The position numbers and the translations under genes are program-made. From Pelomyxa schiedti (Eukaryota; Evosea; Pelobiontida; Pelomyxidae): a stretch of 50,982 nt of DNA. The stretch spans positions 1-50,982 of the forward strand of contig JAHLWZ010000908.1 in NCBI GenBank assembly GCA_020536535.1, read 5' to 3'. Every line of letters starts with the position of its first letter. Position 1 is the stretch's first letter. Below, one piece after another: positions 13,265 to 26,438 of the stretch. The notes under the pieces were generated by a model. The model was not told the DNA's origin, did not search any database, and saw only the letters and a program-made list of their open reading frames with translations.

Positions 13265-16200
13265 ATGGCAGCCAGGGGGTGTACTGGGGTTGTGTGCGGG
13301 GTGTGCATGGACATGTTCCGCGACCCGGTGGCGCTGGACTGCGGCCACACAGTCTGCCGCTCCTGTGCAGTCGCCGCACTCGTGCCCGCCGCCAGGCTCG
13401 CTCAGTTGCCTGCGATTTGCGCAGCCACAGTGACCAAGCCACCCGCGCGCGTCGGCGGGGGAGCACAAGTGGGCGTCGCGGTGCCGGGGCCGGGCCAGAC
13501 CAACGCCCCACAGCCGCGGTCATCAACGTCGTCGTCGTCGTCGACGACTGGGTGCCAATGGGGCTGCTGCTCACCCGACGCAACTGGTGTGTCACTGTGG
13601 TCCCTCGTCCCTACTATTCGCACACCCCCACAACAAGCTCATTTCAATGCCGTTTCTTAATTGTACCCAAATAATACCTCACACAACACAGTTGAGATCA
13701 TGTGCCCGTTCCGGTGCACGAGGACAACGAGGACAACCATGTCATGTGACAACTTGAGACCAAACACCGCGGTCCTATCCCTCGTTGAATCCAGGAAAGC
13801 TGAATTGGTGTGTTCCGTATTATCTCTCTTTCAGGCGGGAACCGACAACGATTTCTTGAAAAAAAAAACCCCAAGCAGATGGAGACAACAAAACTGTGTG
13901 AGGTGCAATTTTGCTGTGAGGAACCCACAAATACACCATCTCCGGCCACGTGCAGATGTTCCTCATGCCGTGGAATGCTCTTCTGTGAGCCTTGTTTCAG
14001 GCAGCTTCACCAAAAGGGAACCTTGAGAGCCCACCAGGTTTTCGTCAATGGCACCATTACACACTCACAATCACAATCACATCAGGCAACAGAAATTCCA
14101 CCGCAAGGGAGGGGCTCTCCTGCTGTAACAATGTGTCCGCATCATGCAAACAAGGAACTAGATTTGGTGTGCTCATGTGGTGAGCCAATCTGTTATTTGT
14201 GTGAGAAATCCAAAAAGCACTCTGGTCACACAAGCGTCCCATTGGTCGACAGTTTTTCCCAGAAAGTCTCTGAACTGGAAGGTGTGGCCCCCCACCTTCT
14301 GCCTTTTCACCCACCTCATTCGCATCATTGGATTTATGATGCAAGCACAACCCTCTATCATTTCCCTGCTACCAACAGAACAACTAATTTAAAAATAGGA
14401 CTGAGCAAGGAAGTGAATGATATTTCTCAAAAAGAAGTTGAGGCCATTTCAAAAATAAACACAGAGCAGTTGTCAGTGCCAAAGGTTGAATGAAATCACC
14501 ACTGAATTGTGTAATTGTAAACACAAATAAAACACAGGTGATCACCGACGGTTGCACGTCAATTCTGTCCGATTTGCAGTTGATTCAGAGTGCCGTTGAG
14601 ACAAGGTGCAAGGAGATCACTGAAATGTCACAGGCACTCTCTGATGCAATGAGTTATGACCCATTTTCCCCTTCCTTGAAAACAAACAACCCAAAAACAA
14701 GAAACAAAAGCACACTACGCGTAAAACAACCACCACCACAATTTATGAACATGGGGAATCCCTCCCATCCTGACCACACCACACAGCACACAACCTGGGA
14801 GTTCAGTGCACTTCATTGGAGGCTGTCGTGAAGAGTCACCAAGCTCTGACTTTCAAGGTGAACCAAGTGGCCCAACAACAACCTCTGTATGTGGTGCAAG
14901 TACACTCGATACTCTCTTCATTCCTCTCAGACAAACCGTTTCTCCTGGTATGACCCTCCCTTTTTTTTTTTTTTGTAGACTTTCATACAGGACGCACACA
15001 GGCTTGAACCATGTGAACAAGCCAAGGGAGTCACGTGGAAGAGTGGACCACGTGACGAGGTGATTGGGATGATCAGGGGGTTTGGTGCAGTGACCAAAGC
15101 GAGGGTGCCAAACACACCCAGTGGTGGCAGGGCTCCAACATGCACAAGGCCGCCATCGTCAACAACAACAATCACAGTCCAGTGGGACCAACCTGCACCC
15201 CTCCTCAATCAGACCCAAATGGAACAAGTGGTGGGTTACATGATAATCATCTTCCCCTCAAATGTTGGTTCTGCTTCATCACCAACAGAAGGAAGAGTGG
15301 TGATTGAGGTGAATGGGAAGGAGACAAACAAGTGTAATGTGACAGTGGACTCCAAAAACGAGGTGAGTGTTGCGGTTTGCGCAGTGAGCCTCGTTGGATC
15401 ATCTGCGCCAACACAGCGCGCCATTGTTTCTTCACTCCCACCACCACCAGCACCAGCAACAGCAACAGCAACAACAACAACAACAACAATACCAGCGACG
15501 AGGGAGGTTGAGGTGTTTGCATGGGGTGCCGCCGGCGGCGCAGCCAACACCTACAAAATGGCAGGCGGCCCAGGGGGGTTCAGCACAGCCAGGATGGTGG
15601 TCAAGACCGGCGCACAACTCACCATCATGGTGGGCCAGGGTGGTGCCGGCACTGTCACCCACCCAGGCTGTAAGGCACCGACGACGAGGAGGTCCTTTGG
15701 CGGCGGCGGCAGCGGCGGCTGCAGTGGTGGCACCAGTTACCATTGCAGTGGGGGAGGGGGCGGTGGGTGCAGTGCGGTGATGGTGGATGATGTGCCCCTC
15801 GTCGTGGCTGGCGGCGGCGGCGGCTCCGCGGTGGACTACCAAACGCACGGGTACGGGGGAGGGGGAGGCGGCGAGACAGGCAGCGCGGACGGGGACCAGC
15901 GCAAGAGGGCAACACAGGAGGCGCCGGGCGGCTGGGGCGACAACTCCCCGCAGTGCGGCGGCAAGTTCCGCGGCGGCGACGGCGCAGACGTGCTCACGTA
16001 CAGGGGCGACCACGGAGGCGGGGGAGGCGGCGGCGGGCTGTATGGCGGGGGTGGCGGGCACACGTTCTGCGGTGGGGCTGACACGGGGGGAGGGGGAGGG
16101 TGTGGCTACGTCGTCCCGCGCACGACCGCGGCCACGGCCAACACGAGGAGCGGCAGCGGGATTGTGAGCGTGATCAGCTCTCGCACCGTGTGCGGCCAGC

Positions 16201-16430
16201 GCGCCACCGCCATCAACACGCCCACGACGCCGCCCGAGACCGACAACGAGAACTACGACTACGACGCCGGCGCCTGCGTGGTGCCAACGACCAGCGACCG
16301 CCCGTTCGATGGGAATCACGGGTTGGTTGTCGTCGTGGTAAGGGGGGGCTACGCCAGGGACACAACACCCATAAGCCACGTCTACCTGTTCCACTACACT
16401 GGTAAGAACCAGTCTCTTGTTATAAATTAG
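13265..16430 (+). CDS. TRIM-like protein with FN3 and C-terminal glycine-rich domain
   Basis: Multi-exon. The N-terminus is a RING finger (CGVCMDMFRDPVALDCGHTV, then CRSC) whose last pair lies after an intron (MCPFRC, about 13700), followed by LRPNTAVLSLVES as in TRIM proteins. Next are two B-box-like modules: CRCSSCRGMLFCEPCFRQLH (about 13950) and MCPHHANKELDLVCSCGEPI (about 14130-14190). A predicted coiled coil follows (about 14400-14900). A fibronectin III-like domain spans about 15100-15440. The last part (about 15505-16190) is a glycine-rich domain starting VEVFAWGAAGG with long G runs and ending GIVSVISS, as in bacterial and ALK/LTK-type glycine-rich domains. A short tail ends at TAA 16428-16430, unless a further intron starts at the GTAAGA there. 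RING-B-box-coiled-coil proteins are ubiquitin E3 ligases; that activity is inferred. The final RING pair is C-x3-C, slightly atypical. Confidence 0.8.
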
Positions 16431-16493
16431 AATTCCTTTTTTAATAACAGTCTTTTTTTCACGTCATTTCTATTCGAACCGAAAACCGCTCAG

Positions 16494-17143
16494 ATGTGGC
16501 GGTTTGTGGTGGACTTGGTTCGCAACTTGGGGTACAGCGTAGGGCTTATCATCGTTGGTTGTGTGGTGATATTTGCGTTCTCTTTTTCGTTCATTATAAT
16601 TGGGCCAATGATGATGGGGGTGGCAATACTCATTTATGGGTGAGCCCTTCACTTTTTACTTTTCCATACACCAATACGTTCTCCAGAGGTTTTTCTTGGC
16701 TTATGGCGAGATTCAGTGCCTTGAAAAGAAGGATTCACCTGAAGTAACCTTTCTATCAAAACACAAGGAATTGATTGGTGAATCAATTCAGCGGCAACAC
16801 AAGGACAACGTACTGGAAATGCCCAACCAAAGTACTTCCCTCCATTGTGAGTGTACTGACAGGGAGTGACGGATGTGTTCGTACTGAAGCAAGATAAAGA
16901 GGAAACAAAGTGTTTATTTATTTTAGTTGATCTGGTGGAGGTGTGGTGTGCGTTGCTTATAAGCCCAGGTTCTTCCATGAATTCCAGGTATTCAGTGGAC
17001 ACAGCACAGCATCACGTGTCATTGAATTCCCACAGTTGTCAGACTTCTGTGGGTCGCTCAGGGCCGACACCCTGATTCCCTTTTTCGGGAAGTCATCACT
17101 TTCACACCATTGCCTTTCTCTGTGCAGAGTACCCTCAGCCTGA
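16494..17143 (+). CDS. Small predicted membrane protein, unrecognised
   Basis: Starts at ATG 16494, 63 bp after the TRIM-like gene. Exon 1 encodes MWRFVVDLVRNLGYSVG followed by about 35 strongly hydrophobic residues, enough for two membrane spans. Splicing at GG|GTGAGC to the acceptor CCAGAG (near 16690) continues into FFLAYGEIQCLEKKDSPEVT and a soluble segment. After another intron, a final exon reads YKPRFFHEFQVFSGHSTASR and ends at 17143. The middle intron (about 16850-16940) is uncertain because several acceptors are possible. No family is recognised; location in a membrane is inferred from hydrophobicity only. Confidence 0.5.
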
Positions 17144-17211
17144 GACCTAAATTTAATGGCAATCACTAATTCATTTTTTTTCTCATTTTGTTTTTGGCGT
17201 GTTGGGTCGCC

Positions 17212-19116
17212 ATGCAGTCGGAAAGCCCGGACCCAGGCCGGAAAAGAGACACCAGCCGTGATAGAGACAGAGATCCTCACCACGACAGGCACAGCAAGGA
17301 CAGAACGAGGAAAACAAGGTCCCGAGATCGCGACGACGACGAATACGACGACAGGAGCAAACACGGTCACCACCACGGACGAGACCGGTACCACAACAAG
17401 ATCCGAGGCACAGATCTCACCAAGAAATTCGACGCCGCCGCGCGAGATCCAGATCCCGCATCCACCGTAACTACGGCTGCGATAGCAACAACATCGCCTG
17501 CTACGACAGGCGAAATCGTGCACCGGAAATACGACAACGGCGAATATCACGGGGACGTCAAGGGAGATCAACGCCACGGCACCGGCACGTTCGTGTTCAA
17601 GGACGGCAGCTGCTACCAAGGCACGTGGATTGACGACACGAGGTGCGGAACGGGGACTCACACTTGGCCGAATGGAGACACTTACCGTGGGAGCTACGCT
17701 GACAACAAGAGGCACGGCCGAGGGGTGTACAAGTGGAGCGACGGCGGCGTTTATGACGGGCAGTGGGTGAAGGACGTGGAGTGTGGCTATGGGAAGCACT
17801 TTTTCCCTGATGGCTCGTGTTATGAGGGGGAGTTTCAGGGTGGAGTGCAGAACGGCGCCGGAACTTACACTTGGGCTAATGGGAAGAGGTACATGGGAGA
17901 ATGGCGTAACAACTGTTTGCATGGCAGGGGCGTGGACATCGCCTCAAGAGCGACAGGAATTTATGTTGGCGAATTTGTGGAAGGCATTAAGCACGGCAAG
18001 GGGACTTCTGTTAAACCGGTAGTGGAGCCACGAGCGGAAAGTGTTGATGAGGAGCTTCCAACATTACAAACAACACCTCTTCGCGCTTCTACCAACGCTG
18101 CGGCAGATATGACCAGTTCCGCAGCTCCGAGTGCAATTACGCAGGAGAAAGTCTCATCATTGCCATTGGCTCCAGCAACTATTCGCACCGGGGAATGGAA
18201 GTCTGACGATTTTACAGGTAGGGGCCATGAAATACTTCCAGACGGGTCTGTATATGTTGGCGATTGGAACCACGGGCGTCGCCACGGTCAGGGGATTCTG
18301 TTGTCATCTGATGGAAAAGTTTTCTGCGGAGAGTTCAAATCTGATGTGAAGACTGGCGATGGAGAAGAGTATGTTCCAAAGCATGGGTATTATTCAGGCA
18401 CATGGGATAGTGGTTCTCTTACTGGCAAGTCGCGTGAAGTACTTTCAGATGGCACTGTTTATATTGGTGATCTCGTCCGCGGAATCAGACATGGGAATGG
18501 AATTCTACTATCACCTGATGGCAGTTTTTATAGAGGCCAATTCAAAAATGGTCTGATATCTGGGGATGGTGAACAATATGTACCAAATCGGGGCTGTTAT
18601 GAAGGTCAATTTGCTGCTGGTCAAAGGGAAGGAGAGGGTGTGTGGTCAGGAAAAGATTCAACTTTCAGTGGGCATTGGAGGACTGGACTGCCCTCCGGAA
18701 AAGGTGAAGTTTGTTGGAAGGATGGCTCTTCATACCAAGGTGACTGGGTCAATGGCAGTAAGGAAGGCACCGGCACGTACAAGTGGCCCAATGGTGAAGT
18801 TTATACAGGCGAGTGGCACAGTAGTTACCGCACAGGTACAGGAGTGCATCACTGGCCCACTGGAGAAAAATATGAAGGACAATTCCTAATGGGCAACTTT
18901 CACGGCAAAGGGACGTTCTATTGGCCTGATGGAACCTATCACAGGGGAACATGGAAGAATGGCTTGTTGTCTGACGATGTTGCGGAGCACAGATACACTG
19001 ATGGGCGGGTGATAATGGCCATTTTTGCACCTGAATTGCCTGGAGCTAAAACTCGCCCAACAGGGATTCCACACCACCCAGGGAGCGCCGCACCAAGGCC
19101 AACAAACAACACCTGA
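17212..19116 (+). CDS. MORN-repeat protein, intronless
   Basis: A single uninterrupted frame of 634 aa from ATG 17212 to TGA 19114-19116. The first 100 residues are charged and R/D/H-rich, like SR-type tails. Two blocks of MORN repeats follow (consensus YxGxWxxGxxHGxGxxxWxDG): about six in block one (17520-18000) and about eleven in block two (18190-19000), separated by an A/S/T-rich linker. Block two contains a tandem duplication of 69 codons (18190-18396 and 18397-18603). MORN repeats bind phospholipids or proteins and often scaffold membrane or cytoskeletal structures. Absence of introns is unusual for this window. A TTG-led frame extends 8 codons upstream, but the ATG is the natural start. 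Confidence 0.9.
   Translation: MQSESPDPGRKRDTSRDRDRDPHHDRHSKDRTRKTRSRDRDDDEYDDRSKHGHHHGRDRYHNKIRGTDLTKKFDAAARDPDPASTVTTAAIATTSPATTGEIVHRKYDNGEYHGDVKGDQRHGTGTFVFKDGSCYQGTWIDDTRCGTGTHTWPNGDTYRGSYADNKRHGRGVYKWSDGGVYDGQWVKDVECGYGKHFFPDGSCYEGEFQGGVQNGAGTYTWANGKRYMGEWRNNCLHGRGVDIASRATGIYVGEFVEGIKHGKGTSVKPVVEPRAESVDEELPTLQTTPLRASTNAAADMTSSAAPSAITQEKVSSLPLAPATIRTGEWKSDDFTGRGHEILPDGSVYVGDWNHGRRHGQGILLSSDGKVFCGEFKSDVKTGDGEEYVPKHGYYSGTWDSGSLTGKSREVLSDGTVYIGDLVRGIRHGNGILLSPDGSFYRGQFKNGLISGDGEQYVPNRGCYEGQFAAGQREGEGVWSGKDSTFSGHWRTGLPSGKGEVCWKDGSSYQGDWVNGSKEGTGTYKWPNGEVYTGEWHSSYRTGTGVHHWPTGEKYEGQFLMGNFHGKGTFYWPDGTYHRGTWKNGLLSDDVAEHRYTDGRVIMAIFAPELPGAKTRPTGIPHHPGSAAPRPTNNT
18190..18603 (+). repeat. Tandem 69-codon duplication inside the MORN gene
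   Basis: Two consecutive 207-bp units, each spanning three MORN motifs. Unit one has VYVGDWNHGRRHGQGILLSS and GDGEEYVPKHGYY; unit two has VYIGDLVRGIRHGNGILLSP and GDGEQYVPNRGCY. Protein similarity is clear while the DNA has diverged, so the duplication is not recent. Confidence 0.8.
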
Positions 19117-19261
19117 CACACGGCACACACTAGGTCAAACATAAACACTCCAAAAGGAAGAACATTGTTGTATTGAAAGTAAACCAAAAAGAAGTCTTTT
19201 TATTCATTCACCATGCTGATACAAAAATACACCCGGCAACAACCAGCAGTCGTTGTTTTTT

Positions 19262-22200
19262 TCAACTATTTGCTCCTTCAATGAAAGCCTGTAGTCGTTT
19301 CCGTTGTCCCATACTTAGTCCCAGCTCGCGCATGTCAGGGTCTTTTAGTGCAAGAAGTGCTTGGCCGTCAATATCCTCCACGCGGAATTTCTCCACAAAG
19401 GCCTCGAGGGATAGTGCAGGCAGGAATTCACCAACTTTGTTGACCGGCCATGTTTGAATTTCCCTAGCCTTGGGCCCACTGTTTGCTTCGACTTGGGGTG
19501 ATGATGGTGTTGGTGTTGTAGAGGAAGTGAGAGTTGGTGTGGTGGAAATAGGTGGTGTCGAGCTGGGTGAAGATGTCGAAGCTGCGGTTCCTTGTACCCA
19601 ACTGTTGTTTTTAGGTGGGGTTGGAGGGAACGAGTCACTTGCACCCGGCGGCTTGGGTGCCGGCCGGGCTGGAGCTAGAAATACAGACACACCGGGCCTA
19701 GGGGGAGGTGGTGACCCGGGGCTGCTTGCTGCTGTTCCATCCAGGAAATTTGATGGAAGTTCTTTGACCTGGTCTCCAAGCTGTATCACTAAAAAGAAAT
19801 GGGTTAAACTCTTTTGGTTTCTGAAGGGGGCATACATGTCTGTAGAGTCAAACAAACGGAACCAAAGTGGGGTCTAGTTTCTGGGTTATGTGCCCAACAT
19901 CGTGTTATCAGGCCTGACAACCACTCCGGATAGTCACGCGGGATATCCAATCGTAAGCCACTTGCCATTTCAATTGCAGTTATGTTGGACTCAACTTAAG
20001 AGAACACGGGCTTACCTCCGTATTCGCTCAGTAATTTCTGCAGTTGACCTGTGTAACCATGCTCTCTGCCGGGTTGCCATCTCCCACAACATTATTCCTT
20101 AAATATGTGAGAAGCGTTATGGAAGAAATCTAACCATAGGAGAAGACATCAACAGCCCAGGTGTAACTCCCATAGGCCATTTCTGGAGCTGAATAACTAA
20201 TTCGTTTCCATGAATAAACGAAAAAAAAGAGGGAAAAAACTGCACCCAACAGTTCCCCCCATAACTGTCTTCATCTGGGTAGTAGAACTATCCCGGGCTA
20301 TTCCCAAATCACCTAGTTTTTCAATTAGTTACAAAGAAGCAAGGCGCTGAGGGATACAAATTTTGATATCAGATTCGTCCCAGTTTTTTACGAGAACGTT
20401 TGCCGGCTAACAATGGGATGAGCAAATGAATAAAGGATGGAAAAATTCCACACTTTGAGATCTCTGAAATTTATGAGAAAAGAGAACATGAGTTCTTGTA
20501 AGGTACCTGTGAATAATATCCATCGTGTCGTGAAGGTACGCCATGCCAGAAGCGATCTATTAAATATAAGTATAGTACCTTTTAATTAAGATATATACAT
20601 TTGCTGCTAGTCTGATTAGCCTTGATATCGGGAGTTGATATTCTGGAGCATACAAATACCGTGTCAAATCTCCACCATCAATAAATTCTGTCACCATGTA
20701 CAATCTATTTTCGCCTCTCTGGTTCCCTTCAATAAAAGAGAATGCAAGCAATGGCGTACTTTAAAGAAGCCAAAAAATCCCAGGACATATTGGTGATTTG
20801 CTTTGTATAATCTCTCCATCTCGCGCATAAAACTGAGTTTATCTTCTTCAGTAAGGTGGCGAAGAAGCTTCACTGCATAAAAGGTGTTTGGACCAACTGG
20901 TTTGCATATTGCCTTGAATACTGCCCCAAAAGATCCTAATGTTTTTGCAAATAAATGTCACGTGGTATTTCCACGTTTTACATTAAGATTCTCCAAGTAC
21001 CTGAAGCGAATCCGTCTTCCTTGTGTAATGTAAGTACGAGAAATGAAGTTGTTAAGCCTAACATCGCCATTTATGATCTCAAAATCTGTTTCTTGCCACA
21101 TTCTTCCATTACGGTGTAATTCTTTTTCTATCGATAGTCGTGCTTGATATGCTATTGTATTGTTTATTGTCCTGATTACTGTAGTCAGCTGTTCCGGGGG
21201 ACAGGATATCTGATATTGCTTCCCAGTGTTGGTCATTACCAAGGCAGCTTTTTTCTTGTCACTGTTTGGGTGAGAATAAACTCCTTCATAGAATATCTTA
21301 CATGACTTTGGAGATCTCAGTATTTGGTATTATGCCCAGAAGTTCAGTACCTCTGTGTGCCCCATGAATACATAAAAAGAATTAAAAATTCGTACCTTTT
21401 CATTTGAATTTCACCAGCTAAGATAGACAGGGAACATTTGACAGACTTATATTTTCCAGGAAGAGTAACAGAAATGTTGTCAACGTTTAATTGTAGTTCT
21501 ATATACAGGAGAAAGAAACAATGCAGGAAAGTTAGATAAAACTCTAATAGAAGAAATATACGTTTTTCTGGAGCAGGGGCGAGCTCTGGTTGATTAACAG
21601 CAGGCATTACTTGTGCACTTGCTAACGGAGTTAGGTTACATAACAGACAGGGAAAAAAAGTACATGTAATTCCTGTGTCAGTGCACTGTGACAGTAACAC
21701 TATTTAAAAAAAGGTGCATTGTGAGTGGATGGAATCCTTAGGAAAGATAGAAGTACCAGCAGTATCCCATAGTCTCAAAGAAGAAGCTGAACCTGTGACA
21801 AAAGCACTTCCACTGACATGAAAATCGCAACACAAAACTGAACCCTCATGTGCAGGGAAAGTGAACACTGGTGCTTTGGCGATTCTTGTATCCCAGAGTA
21901 ATACAGTTCCATCAGTAGACCCAGTGGCCAATTTAGTGATATCATTTGGCAGGATAGAACAGCAATTAACTCCACTTGGATGAGCAAATACTGAGACAGC
22001 AGATGTGTCCATACTGCCCCGTGCATCCCACATTACAACATTTTTATCCTCACGTGAGGCACTAAAAACAAGTTGACCATCTGAACTCTCAAAGCGACAC
22101 CAGACAGCTCGCTGTTTGTATATGCTATTAAGTGCCCTAATAATCTCAGATTTTTCCACATCCCAAAGCAATATACCAGCACCAACACAGGCACCACAAG

Positions 22201-23187
22201 CCAAAGCATTCTTTCCGGTATCCAGTGAGAGTACACTGCAGGGGGCAGAAAAAGGGGATGTGGCATTACGTGGAACGGTACTTAGGGTTGCCATATGAGA
22301 TGCAATAGGATTGCTTGTGTCAGTAGCGTCATGTGAGGTATCTATACGCCATATTCTGATAGTTCCATCCTGGCAACCACTGGCTAACTGTACTATCGTG
22401 CTACTGGCACTGGACCCAATACCTCCACTGCTCCCACGAGGACCAGATGACGGGGGTCCATTTTGAATTGGGGTAGCACCTGTTGAACCAGTAGTTCCAG
22501 TTGATGAGCCTGTTCCAGTTGGAGTGCCAGATGTTGATCCCGTAGATTTAGGAAGAGGAGGTGTTGCCGTGGTTGAAGTTGGAGGTGGTAAAGTGGGAAG
22601 AGGGGAATGCCAAAGTGGTTGAGATGGGAAGAAAGAGCAACAGTTGATCCCCTTTGTTATTGGAGGGTGTTGTAAAGTGCACAGTTCAGGAAATTGTAAA
22701 GGACCACCAGTTATGTTCTTTCCAACTAACTCTTGGTTAGAGAGATATCACGAGATACAAGAATTTTCCAAATTAAGTAACACGGGGGGGGAACAAACAA
22801 AAAAAAAAAAACAAAAAGTAAAGTAGAAAATAACCCACAATTGGGAGCGGAACGAATCCTCAAGATTGGGCTGTCAGAGAGCCTCATTCCTGGGCCAGAA
22901 GCGATGAGGGAGCCGTCCCTCGAGAAGGCGACGCCGGTCACTCGGCCGTTCTTCACGGCGGGGGGGTAGAACACGATGGCGGACTCGGCGCCGACGGCGC
23001 GCACGACCATGAACGAGTCCGTCCTGCCCGCCGACACGTCCTCCTCGCTCAGGCTGCACGCCGCCCACGCGCCGTCGTGGGCCCCGCCGCGGTGCGCCGG
23101 CGACACCGAGACCTGGCACACCGAGTGCCCGACCTTGAGGGTGGAGATCAGCCCGATCGAGGCGGTGCGGCTGTCTGCTTGTCCCAT
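19262..23187 (-). CDS. WD40 - TKL protein kinase - SAM domain protein
   Basis: Reads right to left with many short introns. ATG at 23187 begins a WD40 propeller (about 23187-21720) with repeats such as LACGACVGAGILLWD, KNVVMWDARG and LATGSTDGTVLLWDTR. A linker and a PH-like segment follow (about 21600-21190; ISVTLPGKYKSVKCSLSILA, then QYQISCPPEQLTTVIRTINN). The kinase covers about 21060-19860: glycine loop SFGAVFKA, lysine in YAVKLL, HRDLK split by an intron, NVLVKNW, DLG in place of DFG (LGDLGIAR), GGTVGYSAPEMAYGSYTWAV, and RCWAHNPETRP as in TKL kinases. A proline-rich linker and a SAM domain (WPVNKVGEFLPALSLEAFVE) end at 19262. Frames join across the WD40-kinase junction, so it is read as one gene. 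The exact splice at the glycine loop is unclear. A signalling kinase is a safe call; targets are unknown. Confidence 0.85.
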
Positions 23188-23555
23188 AGTCTGAGGTCTT
23201 GTCTTTATTAGCCGATTTTGTGTTTTTGGTGTTTCGGGCTGGCCGTACGGTCGTCTGTGGCCCTCGATTTTTTGAACAACAAATTTGTTCCCGGAACTAC
23301 TGTACGATCTGTTAGGAAGATTTAGGCAGTCCCTGTGCTGGGATCCATTGCTCTCAGCACTTTGGGGAGCAGATGTCCTCTACTGGATCCGGGGCTGTCG
23401 ACAATCTCGGGCGGTCCAGTCTGAAGGCGCAGTTGCCGTCATCACTGGGCCACGTGGTCCAAGATTAGCTTTGATCTACACAAGGCAAAGGAGGAAAAAA
23501 AAACAAAACCAAAGTGACGACGGTGTCGATTGGCCAGAAGCACTCACAACCCACA
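23188..23555. promoter_or_regulatory. Divergent intergenic region
   Basis: 368 bp between the divergent starts of the WD40-kinase gene (-) and the cysteine-rich protein gene (+). It presumably holds both promoters. Several GGATCC/GATC-containing stretches occur, but nothing gene-like was seen. Confidence 0.4.
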
Positions 23556-24169
23556 ATGAGGAAATTCGTTTTCGTTGCGTTGACCGTTCTTGTCATTCTC
23601 GCGGTTGTGAACGAGTCACTTGCCATCTCTAATCCCTGCCAATACTGCAAGTACTGCAATTTTTGCAAAGACTGCGACAGGTGCCCCTGCGGTAAGCTTT
23701 TTTTTCCCCCTACGAAACTTTGGCGGGCGTTTCGGCTTAAAACAAAAAAAAAAAACCTTCGGTTGGCGTATGATGTGATCCACAAAAGCACAAATGAAAT
23801 AGCAAGACACTCTTCACTCACTCGTTGTGTGCAATAGATTGGCAAGTCTGCAAGTACTGCCCATATTGCAAATACTGCACACTGTGCTCGTACTGTGACA
23901 CAATCTGCGCCGAGGGCGGCGTGGTTGACACCATTTCCTCGTGGGCAACTTACCTCACCGGATTCGGGGCAGCTGACACTGATGCCTCCAAAGTAGACCT
24001 CTCTGAAGTTGACAGTGACATCAAGAGCGATGCCGAGGACACAGAAAGGCGAAGGGAGATGACTACCAAGTTCCTCAGGAACAGGGCTCAAAAGAAGGCC
24101 GCTGCTGAAGCGGCAAATCCCGCTGAACCTGCACCTGCACAAGCACCCACTGGTGAAGTCGAATTATAA
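23556..24169 (+). CDS. Secreted or ER-luminal protein with Cys every third residue
   Basis: Two exons, 23556-23691 and 23838-24169, give 155 aa. Residues 1-23 are a clear signal peptide (MRKFVFVALTVLVILAVV). Then come 14 cysteines in two runs with C-x-x-C spacing: 28, 31, 34, 37, 40, 43, 45 and 50, 53, 56, 59, 62, 65, 69, many of the form C-K-Y-C or C-x-Y-C. The intron falls exactly between the runs. Next is an acidic then basic helical region, and an A/P-rich tail ending GEVEL. Consecutive CxxC motifs suggest metal binding or disulfide exchange. The xxEL end resembles ER-retrieval signals loosely. Both are inferences; no family is recognised. Confidence 0.8.
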
Positions 24170-24211
24170 ACCATTTGACTGAGCTGTATACAGTTTTGCC
24201 TAAGCAACGAT

Positions 24212-24217
24212 AATAAA
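24212..24217 (+). terminator. poly(A) signal AATAAA
   Basis: AATAAA 43 nt after the stop of the cysteine-rich protein gene and about 90 nt before the end of the convergent aldehyde dehydrogenase CDS. Confidence 0.6.
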
Positions 24218-24308
24218 ATGAAGCTTCCTCTTCTATTGCCAAAATCCTTTTTTTTTACCATCCTTCGGGGCATAATAAATTTTTCTCTTTTGAAGATGTT
24301 GTTTCGTG

Positions 24309-26438
<2,130 letters not shown>

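Noticed and set aside
15432-16394. 320-aa open frame on the minus strand
   Set aside because: It is antisense to the glycine-rich coding region; GC-rich repeats of GGN codons leave the opposite strand open. Composition is A/P/R/V-rich with no domain.
16957-17922. 321-aa open frame on the minus strand
   Set aside because: Shadow of the MORN gene 5' half; V/S/P-rich with no motif, while the plus strand has clear repeats.
23465-24142. 225-aa frame on the minus strand
   Set aside because: Lies over the cysteine-rich gene, whose signal peptide, periodic Cys and splice sites explain the region better.
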